Positions 13,165 to 20,868 of a stretch of DNA of 21,274 nt are shown here, piece after piece. The first letter of the stretch is position 1, and every line of letters begins with the position of its first letter. The position numbers and the translations under genes are program-made. The stretch is from Deltaproteobacteria bacterium (lineage in GTDB: Bacteria; Desulfobacterota; Binatia; UBA9968). The notes under the pieces were generated by a model. The model was given only the letters and a program-made list of their open reading frames with translations, was not told where the DNA came from and ran no database searches. The DNA lies in the NCBI GenBank assembly GCA_016183145.1, contig JACPFE010000034.1, forward strand, positions 1 to 21,274, read 5' to 3'.

Positions 13165-14371
13165 TGATACTAAATATCGCCAGCAGCATGGAGATGACGA
13201 CGATGCCAATAACCAACCCCATCCCCAGGATCAATGCCGGCTCCAATAAGGAAGTTAATCTTTTGGTGGTGCGCTTGACCTCCTGGTCGTAAAACCCGGC
13301 GACTTCGGCGAGCATGCCGTCCAGCTTGCCCGTCTCCTCCCCCACCGCGATCATATTCAGCGCGAGCGGCGGGAAAAGTCCGCTTTCGCCGAGCGGCCGC
13401 GCCATGCCTTTGCCTTCGCGCACCCGGACCTGAATTTGCCCGATGGCGCGCGCCAGCAAACGGTTGCCGACTACTCCCTGCACGGTGCCGAGCGCTTCGA
13501 GCAGCGGCACGCCGCCGCGCAGCAGTGCCGAGAGCGTGCGCGAGAAACGCGCGGTCTCGAACTTGCGCACCAGGTCGCCGAAAAGCCATGCGCGCAAAAA
13601 GAACCGGTCGCACTCGGTGCGCCCGTCGGGAGTACGCCAGTAATAAATTGCGCCGGCCACGGCCGCGAGCAGCGCGAGCAGCACCATCCAGCCGTACTGA
13701 GTCAGCAGGTTGCTAAACTCGATGACGACTTTAGTCATAAACGGCAGCGCCTTGCCGACGTCCTTGAACATAGTCGAGAAGCGTGGCACCACGTAAACGA
13801 ACAGGACGATCAACGAAACACCCGACGCCCCGACCAGGATGAGCGGATAGATCAAGGCCGATTTGATTTCCTCCTTGAGCGCTTGGGAGCTTTCCAGGTA
13901 TTCGGCGAGGTAGCGCAGCACGCCCTCCATAATACCGCCGGCCTCGCCGGCGCGAATCATGTTGATGTAAAGTTTGGGAAATATTTCGCCATGCTCGCCC
14001 ATGGAAGCCGCGAGCGACTTACCGGCGCGCACCGATTCCAGGATCGCGCCCAGGGCCTTGGTGAACTCCTCTCCCTGGGCGAGATTGCCGAGCATCGACA
14101 GGCTGCGATCGAGCGGCAGGCCGGCGGCGAGCAAGGTGGCAAGCTCCCTGGTAAATTGCAAAAGCTGAAGTTGGCTGACCTTACGCCTGCTAAAAAGCGG
14201 CTTGAGGGCCCGCTTCTCGGCGGCGGCGCGGTCGCCCGGCAGCGCGATCCTGAGAGGGATGCAGCCCATCTCGTGGAGGCGCCGCACCACGCTCTGCTCC
14301 GCCTCGGCTTCAATCACACCTTCGACGATCTTTCCCGCGTGGTCCGCGGCGCGGTATTGATAAAAAGCCAT
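13148..14371 (-). CDS. gspF: GspF, polytopic platform protein of T2S
   Basis: The 407-residue product matches the standard two-domain GspF. An N-terminal region (MAFYQYRAADHAGKIVEG) is followed by two repeats: LQFTRELATLLAAGLPLDRS with IRAGEAGG, and FSRTLSALLRGGVPLLEALG with IAVGEETGKLDGML. Three transmembrane segments lie near residues 170-195, 220-245 and 375-405. It sits at the centre of the inner-membrane platform and links GspE to the pseudopilus. ATG at 14371 is 89 bp after gspE, across a small inverted repeat. Confidence 0.94.
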   Translation of the reverse strand: MAFYQYRAADHAGKIVEGVIEAEAEQSVVRRLHEMGCIPLRIALPGDRAAAEKRALKPLFSRRKVSQLQLLQFTRELATLLAAGLPLDRSLSMLGNLAQGEEFTKALGAILESVRAGKSLAASMGEHGEIFPKLYINMIRAGEAGGIMEGVLRYLAEYLESSQALKEEIKSALIYPLILVGASGVSLIVLFVYVVPRFSTMFKDVGKALPFMTKVVIEFSNLLTQYGWMVLLALLAAVAGAIYYWRTPDGRTECDRFFLRAWLFGDLVRKFETARFSRTLSALLRGGVPLLEALGTVQGVVGNRLLARAIGQIQVRVREGKGMARPLGESGLFPPLALNMIAVGEETGKLDGMLAEVAGFYDQEVKRTTKRLTSLLEPALILGMGLVIGIVVISMLLAIFSINDLPF

Positions 14372-14398
14372 GCCCTAATTCGCAAACGGTCCTTTGAA

Positions 14399-14442
14399 GG
14401 TTCAAGCATTCAAGACCTACGTGTCCCTTGAACTTTTGAACC
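14399..14442. repeat. Imperfect inverted repeat between gspE and gspF
   Basis: GGTTCAAGCATTCAAG (14399-14414) pairs with CTTGAACTTTTGAACC (14427-14442) at 13 of 16 positions across a 12-nt loop. It is AT-richer than its surroundings and could fold in the mRNA to set the relative expression of gspE and gspF. Confidence 0.45.
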
Positions 14443-14460
14443 TTGAACTTGGAACCTTAT

Positions 14461-16158
14461 TTAGCCTTCTTCTCTCGTCACCCGTAAAACCTCCGCCAGA
14501 GTCGTCACCCCCCGGCGCACCTTGTCCCAACCGTCGTCTCTGAGCAATCGCATGCCCTGGCGCACGGCGGCATTGCGGATCGTTCCCGCGTCGGCGCGCT
14601 GCACGATAATTTTGCAGATCTCGGGGCTCGCCGATAATAGCTCGAAAATACCGACGCGTCCGAGATAACCGGTCCCGCCACACTCTTCGCACCCGACCGC
14701 CTCCCAGACGTTTTGTAGCGGCTCGCCGTTGACCGGCCGCAACTCGGCAACGCCGGCGCTGAAGCCGGCGAAGGGCGTCTGTTTGCGGCAAGCGGCGCAG
14801 AGCCGGCGAACCAAGCGCTGCGCCAGCACGCCGAGAAGAGAGGAGGACAGAAGGTAGTCCTGCACGCCCATTTCCAGTAACCGGGACACCGCTCCGGCGG
14901 CGTCGTTGGTGTGCAAGGTGGAAAGCACCAAGTGCCCGGTGAGCGCCGCTTGAACCGCGATCTCCGCGGTTTCCGAGTCGCGGATCTCGCCGACCATGAT
15001 CACGTCGGGATCTTGGCGCACGATGGAACGCAGCCCATTGGCGAAGGTCAGGCCGATTTGCGGCTTGACATGAATCTGATTGACCCCGCCAAGCTGGTAT
15101 TCGACCGGATCTTCGATGGTGATGATCTTTTTACCGGGGTCATTGATCTTTTGCAGCGCGCCGTAAAGCGTAGTGGTCTTGCCGCTTCCCGTGGGACCCG
15201 TGACCAGGATCATCCCATGGGGTCTCGCGATCATCCCGTTGAATTGGCCCAAAATCGACTGCGGGAACCCGAGACTTTCCAACTCGGTGAAAATCTGGCC
15301 GCGCTCCAGCAAGCGGATCACCACGCTCTCGCCGTAGAGCGTCGGCACCGTGGCGATGCGCAGGTCGACGTCCTTGCCCGCCAGCCGGATCTTGATGCGC
15401 CCGTCCTGGGGCAAACGGCGCTCGGCAATATTCAACTGGGCGAGCACTTTCAAGCGCGAAATGACCGCGGCCTTGAGCTGGCGCGGCGGCGGTTCGACCT
15501 CGTGCAAGATGCCGTCGATACGGTACCTGACTTTAAGCTGGTTTTCGAAAGGCTCGATGTGAACATCGGAAGCCCGGCTTTCCAAAGCCCGCAGCAGCAT
15601 CTGGTTCACCATGCGAATGACCGGCACCTCGGAGGCCAAGTCGCGCAGGTGCGAGACATCCTCCTCGTCCACAGCGCCCTCTATTTCACGAGCGACCAGA
15701 GAAGAATCATCGCCGGGGCGGGCCGCTCCGAAAAGCGTTTCCGCGCGGGCGTTGATATCTTTTTCCTTCGCCAACACGGGCTTGACGTGCAGACCGGTGG
15801 CGAGCTCCAACGCATGCAGGCGCGCGATGTCCGTCGGATCGGTGACCGCGACTTGCAGCTCCCGCTGCTCGATTTTCACCGGCACCATCCGGGCATGCTT
15901 GCAAAACTCCGCCACGCTGTCGGGAAACTCGATGGGCAACGGCGTGGCCGGCATGTCTTTCAGCGAGATCAAGGGAAGACCGAAGTGATCCCTCAACAGC
16001 GGCAAGAGATCGTCTTCGGACACGAAGCCGAGCTCGACAACCATACGGATCAGCGGCGCATCCTGCTCCTGATGCAGTTTCATGACGCGTTCCAGCTCTT
16101 CTTCGGAGAGCAGCCGCTGTTCAACCAAGCGGCCGGCTAAGTTTAGCGACGAATCCAT
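14461..16158 (-). CDS. gspE: GspE, T2S assembly ATPase
   Basis: The 565-residue product has N-terminal GspL-binding domains (about 1-145), an N2 region with ASDVHIEPFENQLKVRYRID, and the hexameric ATPase core. This includes Walker A GPTGSGKT (321-328), an Asp box IITIEDPVEY (345-354), Walker B PDVIMVGEIRD (384-394) and a His box LTGHLVLSTLHTNDA (407-421). The zinc-binding tetracysteine is CAAC (454-457) and CEEC (490-493). It powers pseudopilus assembly from the cytosolic face. ATG at 16158 has AGGA just upstream. It lies 23 bp after the cupin gene, so the two are probably co-transcribed. Confidence 0.95.
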   Translation of the reverse strand: MDSSLNLAGRLVEQRLLSEEELERVMKLHQEQDAPLIRMVVELGFVSEDDLLPLLRDHFGLPLISLKDMPATPLPIEFPDSVAEFCKHARMVPVKIEQRELQVAVTDPTDIARLHALELATGLHVKPVLAKEKDINARAETLFGAARPGDDSSLVAREIEGAVDEEDVSHLRDLASEVPVIRMVNQMLLRALESRASDVHIEPFENQLKVRYRIDGILHEVEPPPRQLKAAVISRLKVLAQLNIAERRLPQDGRIKIRLAGKDVDLRIATVPTLYGESVVIRLLERGQIFTELESLGFPQSILGQFNGMIARPHGMILVTGPTGSGKTTTLYGALQKINDPGKKIITIEDPVEYQLGGVNQIHVKPQIGLTFANGLRSIVRQDPDVIMVGEIRDSETAEIAVQAALTGHLVLSTLHTNDAAGAVSRLLEMGVQDYLLSSSLLGVLAQRLVRRLCAACRKQTPFAGFSAGVAELRPVNGEPLQNVWEAVGCEECGGTGYLGRVGIFELLSASPEICKIIVQRADAGTIRNAAVRQGMRLLRDDGWDKVRRGVTTLAEVLRVTREEG

Positions 16159-16181
16159 ATTGTCCTAGTTTCGCTCCGGCG

Positions 16182-16556
16182 TCAGCGCTTATCGCCTTCG
16201 GTGCGGCCGTAGCGATCTTCCAGCCGCACCACGTCGTCGAGCTCGGGGGTCGACACTTCGAGGACGTCGCAATCCTCGACGGCGATCATCCGGTGCTTCA
16301 TGCCGGGAACGATATGAAGGCATTCGCCCGGTCTTAAGTTGATTTTACTTTTAGCGCCGTTGCTCTCGATATCCATATCCATGGACCCCGACAACAGCCG
16401 GATGGTTTCATCTTTGACCCGGTGGTACTGGTAACTGAGGGATTCACCCTTCTTGATGTGCAGAACCTTTCCCACGTAGCGATCCGTATGAGCCCAAATG
16501 AGCTCATGCCCCCAGGGCTTGTTCACAATCCGACCTTCGTAGACCTGTCTATTCAT
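16182..16556 (-). CDS. Cupin protein, mannose-6-phosphate isomerase type II-like
   Basis: The 124-residue single-domain product reads VNKPWGHELIWAHTDRYVGK, then GESLSYQYHRVKDETIRLLS, a second cupin block LRPGECLHIVPGMKHRMIAV, and VLEVSTPELDDVVRLEDRYG. This matches the stand-alone form of the C-terminal phosphomannose isomerase domain of ManC-type enzymes, with metal-ligand candidates in QYH, E and KH. It could act on a sugar phosphate or be a small-molecule binding protein. ATG at 16556 is preferred over a TTG at 16571. There is no ribosome binding site, and the -10 element is very close, so the mRNA may be nearly leaderless. It heads the T2S transcript. Confidence 0.8.
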   Translation of the reverse strand: MNRQVYEGRIVNKPWGHELIWAHTDRYVGKVLHIKKGESLSYQYHRVKDETIRLLSGSMDMDIESNGAKSKINLRPGECLHIVPGMKHRMIAVEDCDVLEVSTPELDDVVRLEDRYGRTEGDKR

Positions 16557-16570
16557 AGTAATTAGCTGCA

Positions 16571-16579
16571 ATGATAACA
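16571..16579 (-). promoter_or_regulatory. Extended -10 promoter for the cupin-gspE operon
   Basis: On the minus strand TGTTATCAT combines an extended TG with TATCAT (5 of 6 to consensus). TTGTTC lies about 20 nt upstream as a poor -35. The start point would be about 8 nt before the cupin ATG. Confidence 0.35.
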
Positions 16580-16785
16580 GAATTCGCGGAAAGGGGGAAC
16601 AAGCGTGGCGTGCCCGCCCGAAATACCCGTAGACCGAGGTCAGATCACTACGGACTCCGGGCTAGACGGATATCGAACCGTTCTTGTGCGCGCAAATTTC
16701 GCCTAAAAGCGTCAGTTGCCTTTCGCTTGGCGCGACGATAAGTAAAGAGAACGGCGTAAAAATTTTCAGTAGTACGGAGGAATAT

Positions 16786-17748
16786 ATGATGAGACGATGT
16801 ACAATTTTCGCGGGAGCGATTTTGGTCGGCTTTCTATTTTCCGGCCGTCAGGGTTTTTCTCAGCAACTCAAAACCGTCACCATGGCCCGCACCACCGGAA
16901 GCATTGGCATGGTACCGCTGGAAACCAGCGTGAACCGCGGCTTCTTTAAACGGCAGGGCTTGGACGCGCAGCTCATCACGATTCGTCAAAGCGACATCAT
17001 CATCAAAGCCGCCATCGGCGGCGAGCTTCATTTCATCGATATTCTCCCCACGGCGATTCTCGCCTCCATGCGCGGCTTGCCCATCAAAACTGTCGCCGTA
17101 GTCCTGAAGAACGCGCCTTATATCCTCATTGGACAGCCGGGGATCCGCTCGGTGGCTGAATTGAAAGGGAAGAAGATCGGTGTCAGCTCGGTGGGTAGCA
17201 TGAGCGCCTACCTCGTGCGCGATGTCGTCGCGCGCAACGGGCTGAATCCGGACCGCGATGTCACGCTGCTCACGGTGGGCGGAACTTCGGCTCGGTCGGC
17301 GGCGCTGTTCGGCGGAACCATCGATGCTGCCCTGGTGGTGGCGCCAGAAAATTACAACCTTGAACAAAAGGGCTTTCGCCGGCTGCTGGTGGCGTCGGAT
17401 TACGTGAGCTACCCTTTATCCGGCGTGGCCGGGTCGACCGAATGGCTCGCGAGGAACAAGCCGTTGGTAACTTCATTCTTGAAAGGGCTACTAGACGGGT
17501 CGAGATTCGTGCGCCAGAACAAGGGCGAAGCGATTAACTTTATCAAGTCGTACCTCAAACTTCCGGACGACGAGGCGGCTAAGAGCTACGACTTCTTGCT
17601 CAAAGAGATGCCGCCGGACTTGATCGCCGAAGATGCCGTGATACGCGCCGGCATGGAATTCGCGAGAAGCGCTCTCAAGATGTCAGCCGATGCTGCACCC
17701 GATATTTCCAAAGTCCGCGATTGGTCATTCGCAGAGGCGGTTCGGTAG
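16786..17748 (+). CDS. ABC transporter substrate-binding protein, NMT1/TauA-like
   Basis: The 320-residue product has a signal peptide (MMRRCTIFAGAILVGFLFSG to about residue 25), then a periplasmic binding fold of the NMT1/THI5-TauA-SsuA group: ETSVNRGFFKRQGLDAQLIT, GELHFIDILPTAILASMRGL, VAELKGKKIGVSSVGSMSAY and GLNPDRDVTLLTVGG. It would capture a small organic or sulfonate-like molecule for import. ATG at 16786 follows CGGAGG at 16775-16780 with good spacing; a longer upstream frame is rejected. No permease or ATPase gene is adjacent, so the transporter partner is elsewhere or the protein is an orphan. A TTGCCT-17-TAAGTA promoter candidate (16716-16744) is weak. Confidence 0.9.
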   Translation: MMRRCTIFAGAILVGFLFSGRQGFSQQLKTVTMARTTGSIGMVPLETSVNRGFFKRQGLDAQLITIRQSDIIIKAAIGGELHFIDILPTAILASMRGLPIKTVAVVLKNAPYILIGQPGIRSVAELKGKKIGVSSVGSMSAYLVRDVVARNGLNPDRDVTLLTVGGTSARSAALFGGTIDAALVVAPENYNLEQKGFRRLLVASDYVSYPLSGVAGSTEWLARNKPLVTSFLKGLLDGSRFVRQNKGEAINFIKSYLKLPDDEAAKSYDFLLKEMPPDLIAEDAVIRAGMEFARSALKMSADAAPDISKVRDWSFAEAVR

Positions 17749-17773
17749 CTGGATGATCTCCCATGAGGTGAAC

Positions 17774-17836
17774 GGAGTGTTCGAGTAGGGGAGTATTGGG
17801 TTTTGAATGCAACACTCCAACACGCCATCACTCCAG
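17774..17836. terminator. Inverted repeats between convergent genes
   Basis: GGAGTGTT (17774-17781) pairs with AACACTCC (17811-17818), and nearby GGAGTA and TACTCC form a further pair. The stretch lies between convergent genes ending at 17748 and 17874, so a bidirectional termination hairpin is likely. The repeated ACTCC/GGAGT motif also resembles a dispersed intergenic repeat. Confidence 0.4.
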
Positions 17837-17873
17837 TACTCCGGTGTTCGGTCTTGCTGGAGGGAGATGACCG

Positions 17874-18977
17874 CTAGAGGGGAAATTTTTCCGCGAGTTT
17901 GTTAAAGTCGGACTCGATGAGTTCGACGCCCAACCCCGGCTTGTCGCGCAGGTAAGCGTAACCTTCCTTCACCACGATTGGTTCCTTGACCAGCCGCGAT
18001 TTCTCCGAATAGATGAACCACGCACCGGTGCTCTCGCAGGCGCGCGACATATGCCTACTGGAACCGTTGATGGCGACTTCGGCGGCGAAATTGATATCGT
18101 TATCGCCTCCGGAACCGGAGACCACGGACATATTGGCGGCTTCGGCGATGGCCAGGGATTTTTTCAACTTCAAGAGTCCGCCGCCGCGAACGACCTTGAT
18201 TTTGAAACAGTCGGCTGCGCCCATGCGGATATATCGCAATACATCATTGGGCGAGCCGAGTTGGCCCGCTTCCAGGGGAACACGGACCTTGCCGCGTAAG
18301 GTGGCGAAGCCTTCGATGTCGCCACCTGGAATGGGGTCTTCCACCCAGGCGAGATCGTAGGGTTCCAGCCTGCTGATGAGACCAACGGCTGAAGCCGGCG
18401 CGTGATATTCGTTGGCATCGATTCGTATCTCCACCGAGGTGCCGACCGCCTGCCTCACTTCCTTGACGCGCTGGATATCTTTTTCGACATCGGCGCCACC
18501 GACGCGCAGCTTCAATGCCTTGAAGCCTTCGCCTATCAGACGCGCCGCCTCCCTTGCCTGTTCGACGGGCTCACCGCGACTCACCTGTGGGGCTAACAAC
18601 TGCACTCTGTCGCGAGCGCGTCCGCCAAGCAGCTCGTAGACGGGCAAGTTCAGCATTTTGCCTTTGAGATCATGCAGCGCGATGTCGAGCGCGGCTTTCG
18701 ACGCGAGATGTTCCGGCATGAAGGCGTCGAGCTTGGCCATGATCGTTTCGATGTTCAAGGGATTCTCCTTGAGCAGAAGTGGCGTGAAGTGTTTTGCGAT
18801 GACGTGAGCGGCCTCGGAGCCGGTCTCGCCGTAGCGTGATTCATACTGGCAGGCGCCAACGCCGCTGATCCCATCGTTGGAGTAGATGCGCACAAGCAAA
18901 TTCTCTGCCGGCGCCATGCCGCGATTGCGCGGGACGCTTAGCAGAACAACTTCTACTTTGTCGATGGACGGTGCCAT
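17874..18977 (-). CDS. Mandelate racemase/muconate lactonizing enzyme-type, enolase superfamily
   Basis: The 367-residue product has the N-terminal capping domain and an (alpha/beta)7-beta barrel: KAALDIALHDLKGKMLNLPV, strand-2 FKALKLRVGG (156-158 Lys-x-Arg), RIDANEYH (metal ligand Asp187), WVEDPIP (Glu213), PLEAGQLG (Glu236) and FKIKVVRGGG (Lys259/Lys261). These enzymes remove a proton next to a carboxylate, for racemisation, dehydration or cycloisomerisation of organic acids. The second Lys of the usual Lys-x-Lys on strand 2 is Arg here. The substrate cannot be told from sequence. It is divergent from the MmgE/PrpD gene and convergent with the binding-protein gene. Confidence 0.9.
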   Translation of the reverse strand: MAPSIDKVEVVLLSVPRNRGMAPAENLLVRIYSNDGISGVGACQYESRYGETGSEAAHVIAKHFTPLLLKENPLNIETIMAKLDAFMPEHLASKAALDIALHDLKGKMLNLPVYELLGGRARDRVQLLAPQVSRGEPVEQAREAARLIGEGFKALKLRVGGADVEKDIQRVKEVRQAVGTSVEIRIDANEYHAPASAVGLISRLEPYDLAWVEDPIPGGDIEGFATLRGKVRVPLEAGQLGSPNDVLRYIRMGAADCFKIKVVRGGGLLKLKKSLAIAEAANMSVVSGSGGDNDINFAAEVAINGSSRHMSRACESTGAWFIYSEKSRLVKEPIVVKEGYAYLRDKPGLGVELIESDFNKLAEKFPL

Positions 18978-19377
18978 AGATCCTCCGATTCAACCCAGTC
19001 TGGGCTCAGGCAATATCCTTGCGTTCCTTAACAGGAGGCCAACCCAATGTCCAGGAGCGGTTGGACTCCCCGCGCTCGTATTTCGAGGGCTCTGGTGTAG
19101 AAGGTGCGGTCTATGGATTGAGTTCCGAGAAGGAAACTTGGAGGCCTGAGGCACAGAAACGCAAAGTTGATCGCAGGCCCAGGCCGATGGCAAAAGCAGC
19201 CTAAGGGGTTGGCGGGGTGGTCATAGAGGTACTGACCCATTGCCTCAGGCCGGAAGGTTTTCTTCTCGGAACCAAACTTTTTAACAGAGAGCCTATTTCG
19301 AGTTGCATGGCCAGAACCCCTGGCATATACTCGGCGCCGATTTCGTTGGTCTTACGTCACTGAGGTGCCGCGCAGAG
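18978..19377. other. Divergent intergenic region with a fold-back element
   Basis: About 400 bp between divergent genes. It holds the 151-bp inverted-repeat element at 19122-19272. It also has a 17-codon ORF with an AGGAGG site (start near 19044) that is probably not meaningful. Longer ORFs on either strand (19019-19204 plus, 19028-19240 minus) look like non-coding sequence. Confidence 0.5.
19122..19272. repeat. Fold-back (MITE-like) element with 32-bp imperfect inverted arms
   Basis: The arms 19122-19153 and 19241-19272 are inverted copies. The inner 11 bp GGCCTGAGGCA / TGCCTCAGGCC are perfect, and the outer ends GTTCCGAGAAG / CTTCTCGGAAC are perfect, with a few mismatches between. The 87-bp centre has no gene. 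It could be a non-autonomous mobile element or a long regulatory hairpin upstream of the MmgE/PrpD gene. Confidence 0.55.
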
Positions 19378-20784
19378 ATGGTAGAAAAAGCACTAGCGGA
19401 CACATCGAAGGCGCCACTGGTTAAACAGATCGCCGGGAGGGTTCTGGATTTCGATTCGAGCGCTATTCCTACCGATGTGGCGCTGCACGCCAAGGCACTC
19501 ATTTTGGATTCCCTCGGCTGCGCGTTGGCGGCAGGCGCGGAACATACCTACCAAAGGGCCCTGTGTACTCTCGAAGAGCTTGGCGGCAGTCCTGAGTGCA
19601 CGGTCATCGGCTCCAAGCGGAGGATGCCGGTGACCAGCGCGGTCATGTTGAATGGGATCCTGATACGCGAGTTAGATTTGAACGATGCCTATGTGGGTCC
19701 CGGCCAGATGGGCCATCCCAGCGATAATATCGCGGTCGCGCTCACCGTTGGCGAAAGACAGCGAAGCTCCGGTCTCGAGGTGTTGGCCAGCGTCGTGGCG
19801 GGTTACGAGCTTTACTGCCGTATTCAAGATGTAATTGTTAGCCGGGGACCCTGGGACCACGTTACAGCATCGGCTCTGGCCGTTCCGGCGATCGCCGGTC
19901 GGTTGTTGAAGTTAGATGTCAATCAACTCGCCAATGCGCTGGCGCTATCGGCAACGCACGGCAACACTTTGGCCGCGGTTCGTTCGGGACAGCTCTCCAA
20001 TGCCAAGGCGATGGCGAATGCTTTCGTGGCGCAGCAGGCGACCCTGTGCGCGTTGTTGGCGGCTCACGGCATGACCGGACCGCTTGCGGTCATTGAAGGA
20101 AAGGGCGGGCTCAATTTGGGAATGCTCGCGGGAGCAAATCTGGACCTGCTGACCGAACCCATCACGGGCCGTTTCCGCATTAGTGACGTTAGCATTAAGG
20201 CCTATCCGTGCATCGGCACGGCTCAGGCGATGGTTGCCGCGGCCTTGCAGATGCGGAGCGGGGTTTCCGACCCGGTGAAAGAAATCAAGCATGTTGAGAT
20301 CCGCATGGCGGACACCCCCTTCGTGCGCGGCCAAGTCGAAGATCAAGATCGCCGGCGCCCGACGAGCCGCGAGAGCGCCGATCATAGTTTTTACTATTTG
20401 GCCGCGGTCGCACTGCTCGATGGCGAGCTGACGCCGGCTCAGTTTGAGGACGAGCGCTGGATGCAGCCCACGGTGAAGTCGCTCATGGAGCGGATGACCA
20501 TCCACACCGACGCGAGTTTGAACAAATATACTCCCGGGAGCTTCCCATGCGTATTGGAATTGACGACAGCGAGTGGCGAAAAGCGCACAGTTGAAGTTTT
20601 CTATCCCAAGGGTCATCCGAAAAACCGCATGTTATCCGCCGAGGTGGAAAGCAAATTTCGGGGCTGTGCGCGCGGCGTACTATCCGAAGCGCAGCAGAGT
20701 CAAACTATCGCGCTGGTTCATGATCTGGAGAATCTGAGCAGCGTCAACGAGCTGATGGATGAGCTAGCGGTGGGTGACGGGTGA
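19378..20784 (+). CDS. MmgE/PrpD family protein
   Basis: The 468-residue product has the all-helical MmgE/PrpD start (VALHAKALILDSLGCALAAG), the block MLNGILIRELDLNDAYVGPG with GHPSDNIAVAL, then SALAVPAIAGRLLKLDVNQL, KAMANAFVAQQATLCALLAA, and the lid domain with SIKAYPCIGTAQAMVAAAL and ESADHSFYYLAAVALLDGEL. Family members include 2-methylcitrate dehydratase and aconitate decarboxylase, acting on tricarboxylic-type acids, but many subgroups have unknown substrates. ATG at 19378 is chosen because the family's usual start aligns there; an upstream TTG at 19303 adds unrelated residues. The acyl-CoA ligase follows 84 bp later on the same strand, suggesting one catabolic operon. Confidence 0.92.
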   Translation: MVEKALADTSKAPLVKQIAGRVLDFDSSAIPTDVALHAKALILDSLGCALAAGAEHTYQRALCTLEELGGSPECTVIGSKRRMPVTSAVMLNGILIRELDLNDAYVGPGQMGHPSDNIAVALTVGERQRSSGLEVLASVVAGYELYCRIQDVIVSRGPWDHVTASALAVPAIAGRLLKLDVNQLANALALSATHGNTLAAVRSGQLSNAKAMANAFVAQQATLCALLAAHGMTGPLAVIEGKGGLNLGMLAGANLDLLTEPITGRFRISDVSIKAYPCIGTAQAMVAAALQMRSGVSDPVKEIKHVEIRMADTPFVRGQVEDQDRRRPTSRESADHSFYYLAAVALLDGELTPAQFEDERWMQPTVKSLMERMTIHTDASLNKYTPGSFPCVLELTTASGEKRTVEVFYPKGHPKNRMLSAEVESKFRGCARGVLSEAQQSQTIALVHDLENLSSVNELMDELAVGDG

Positions 20785-20868
20785 GTCCCTGTGCTGCGGA
20801 ATAGCGACAAGGATCATGTGTAACGTGTCATTTCGGGATGACAACCGGGCGGCAATTGAGGAATTGAC

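Noticed and set aside
7470..14371. Possibility that the cluster encodes a type IV pilus rather than T2S
   Set aside because: A GspK-type pseudopilin, the G-H-I-J-K order and a GspC HR domain fit T2S; no pilT, pilin or pilQ-type AMIN domain was seen.
13436..14431. Plus-strand ORF opposite gspF
   Set aside because: Antisense shadow of gspF in GC-rich DNA; no recognisable motif.
14911..16140. Long plus-strand ORF (409 codons) opposite gspE
   Set aside because: Exact antisense of a strongly conserved ATPase; composition is His/Asp/Arg-rich shadow sequence with no domain.
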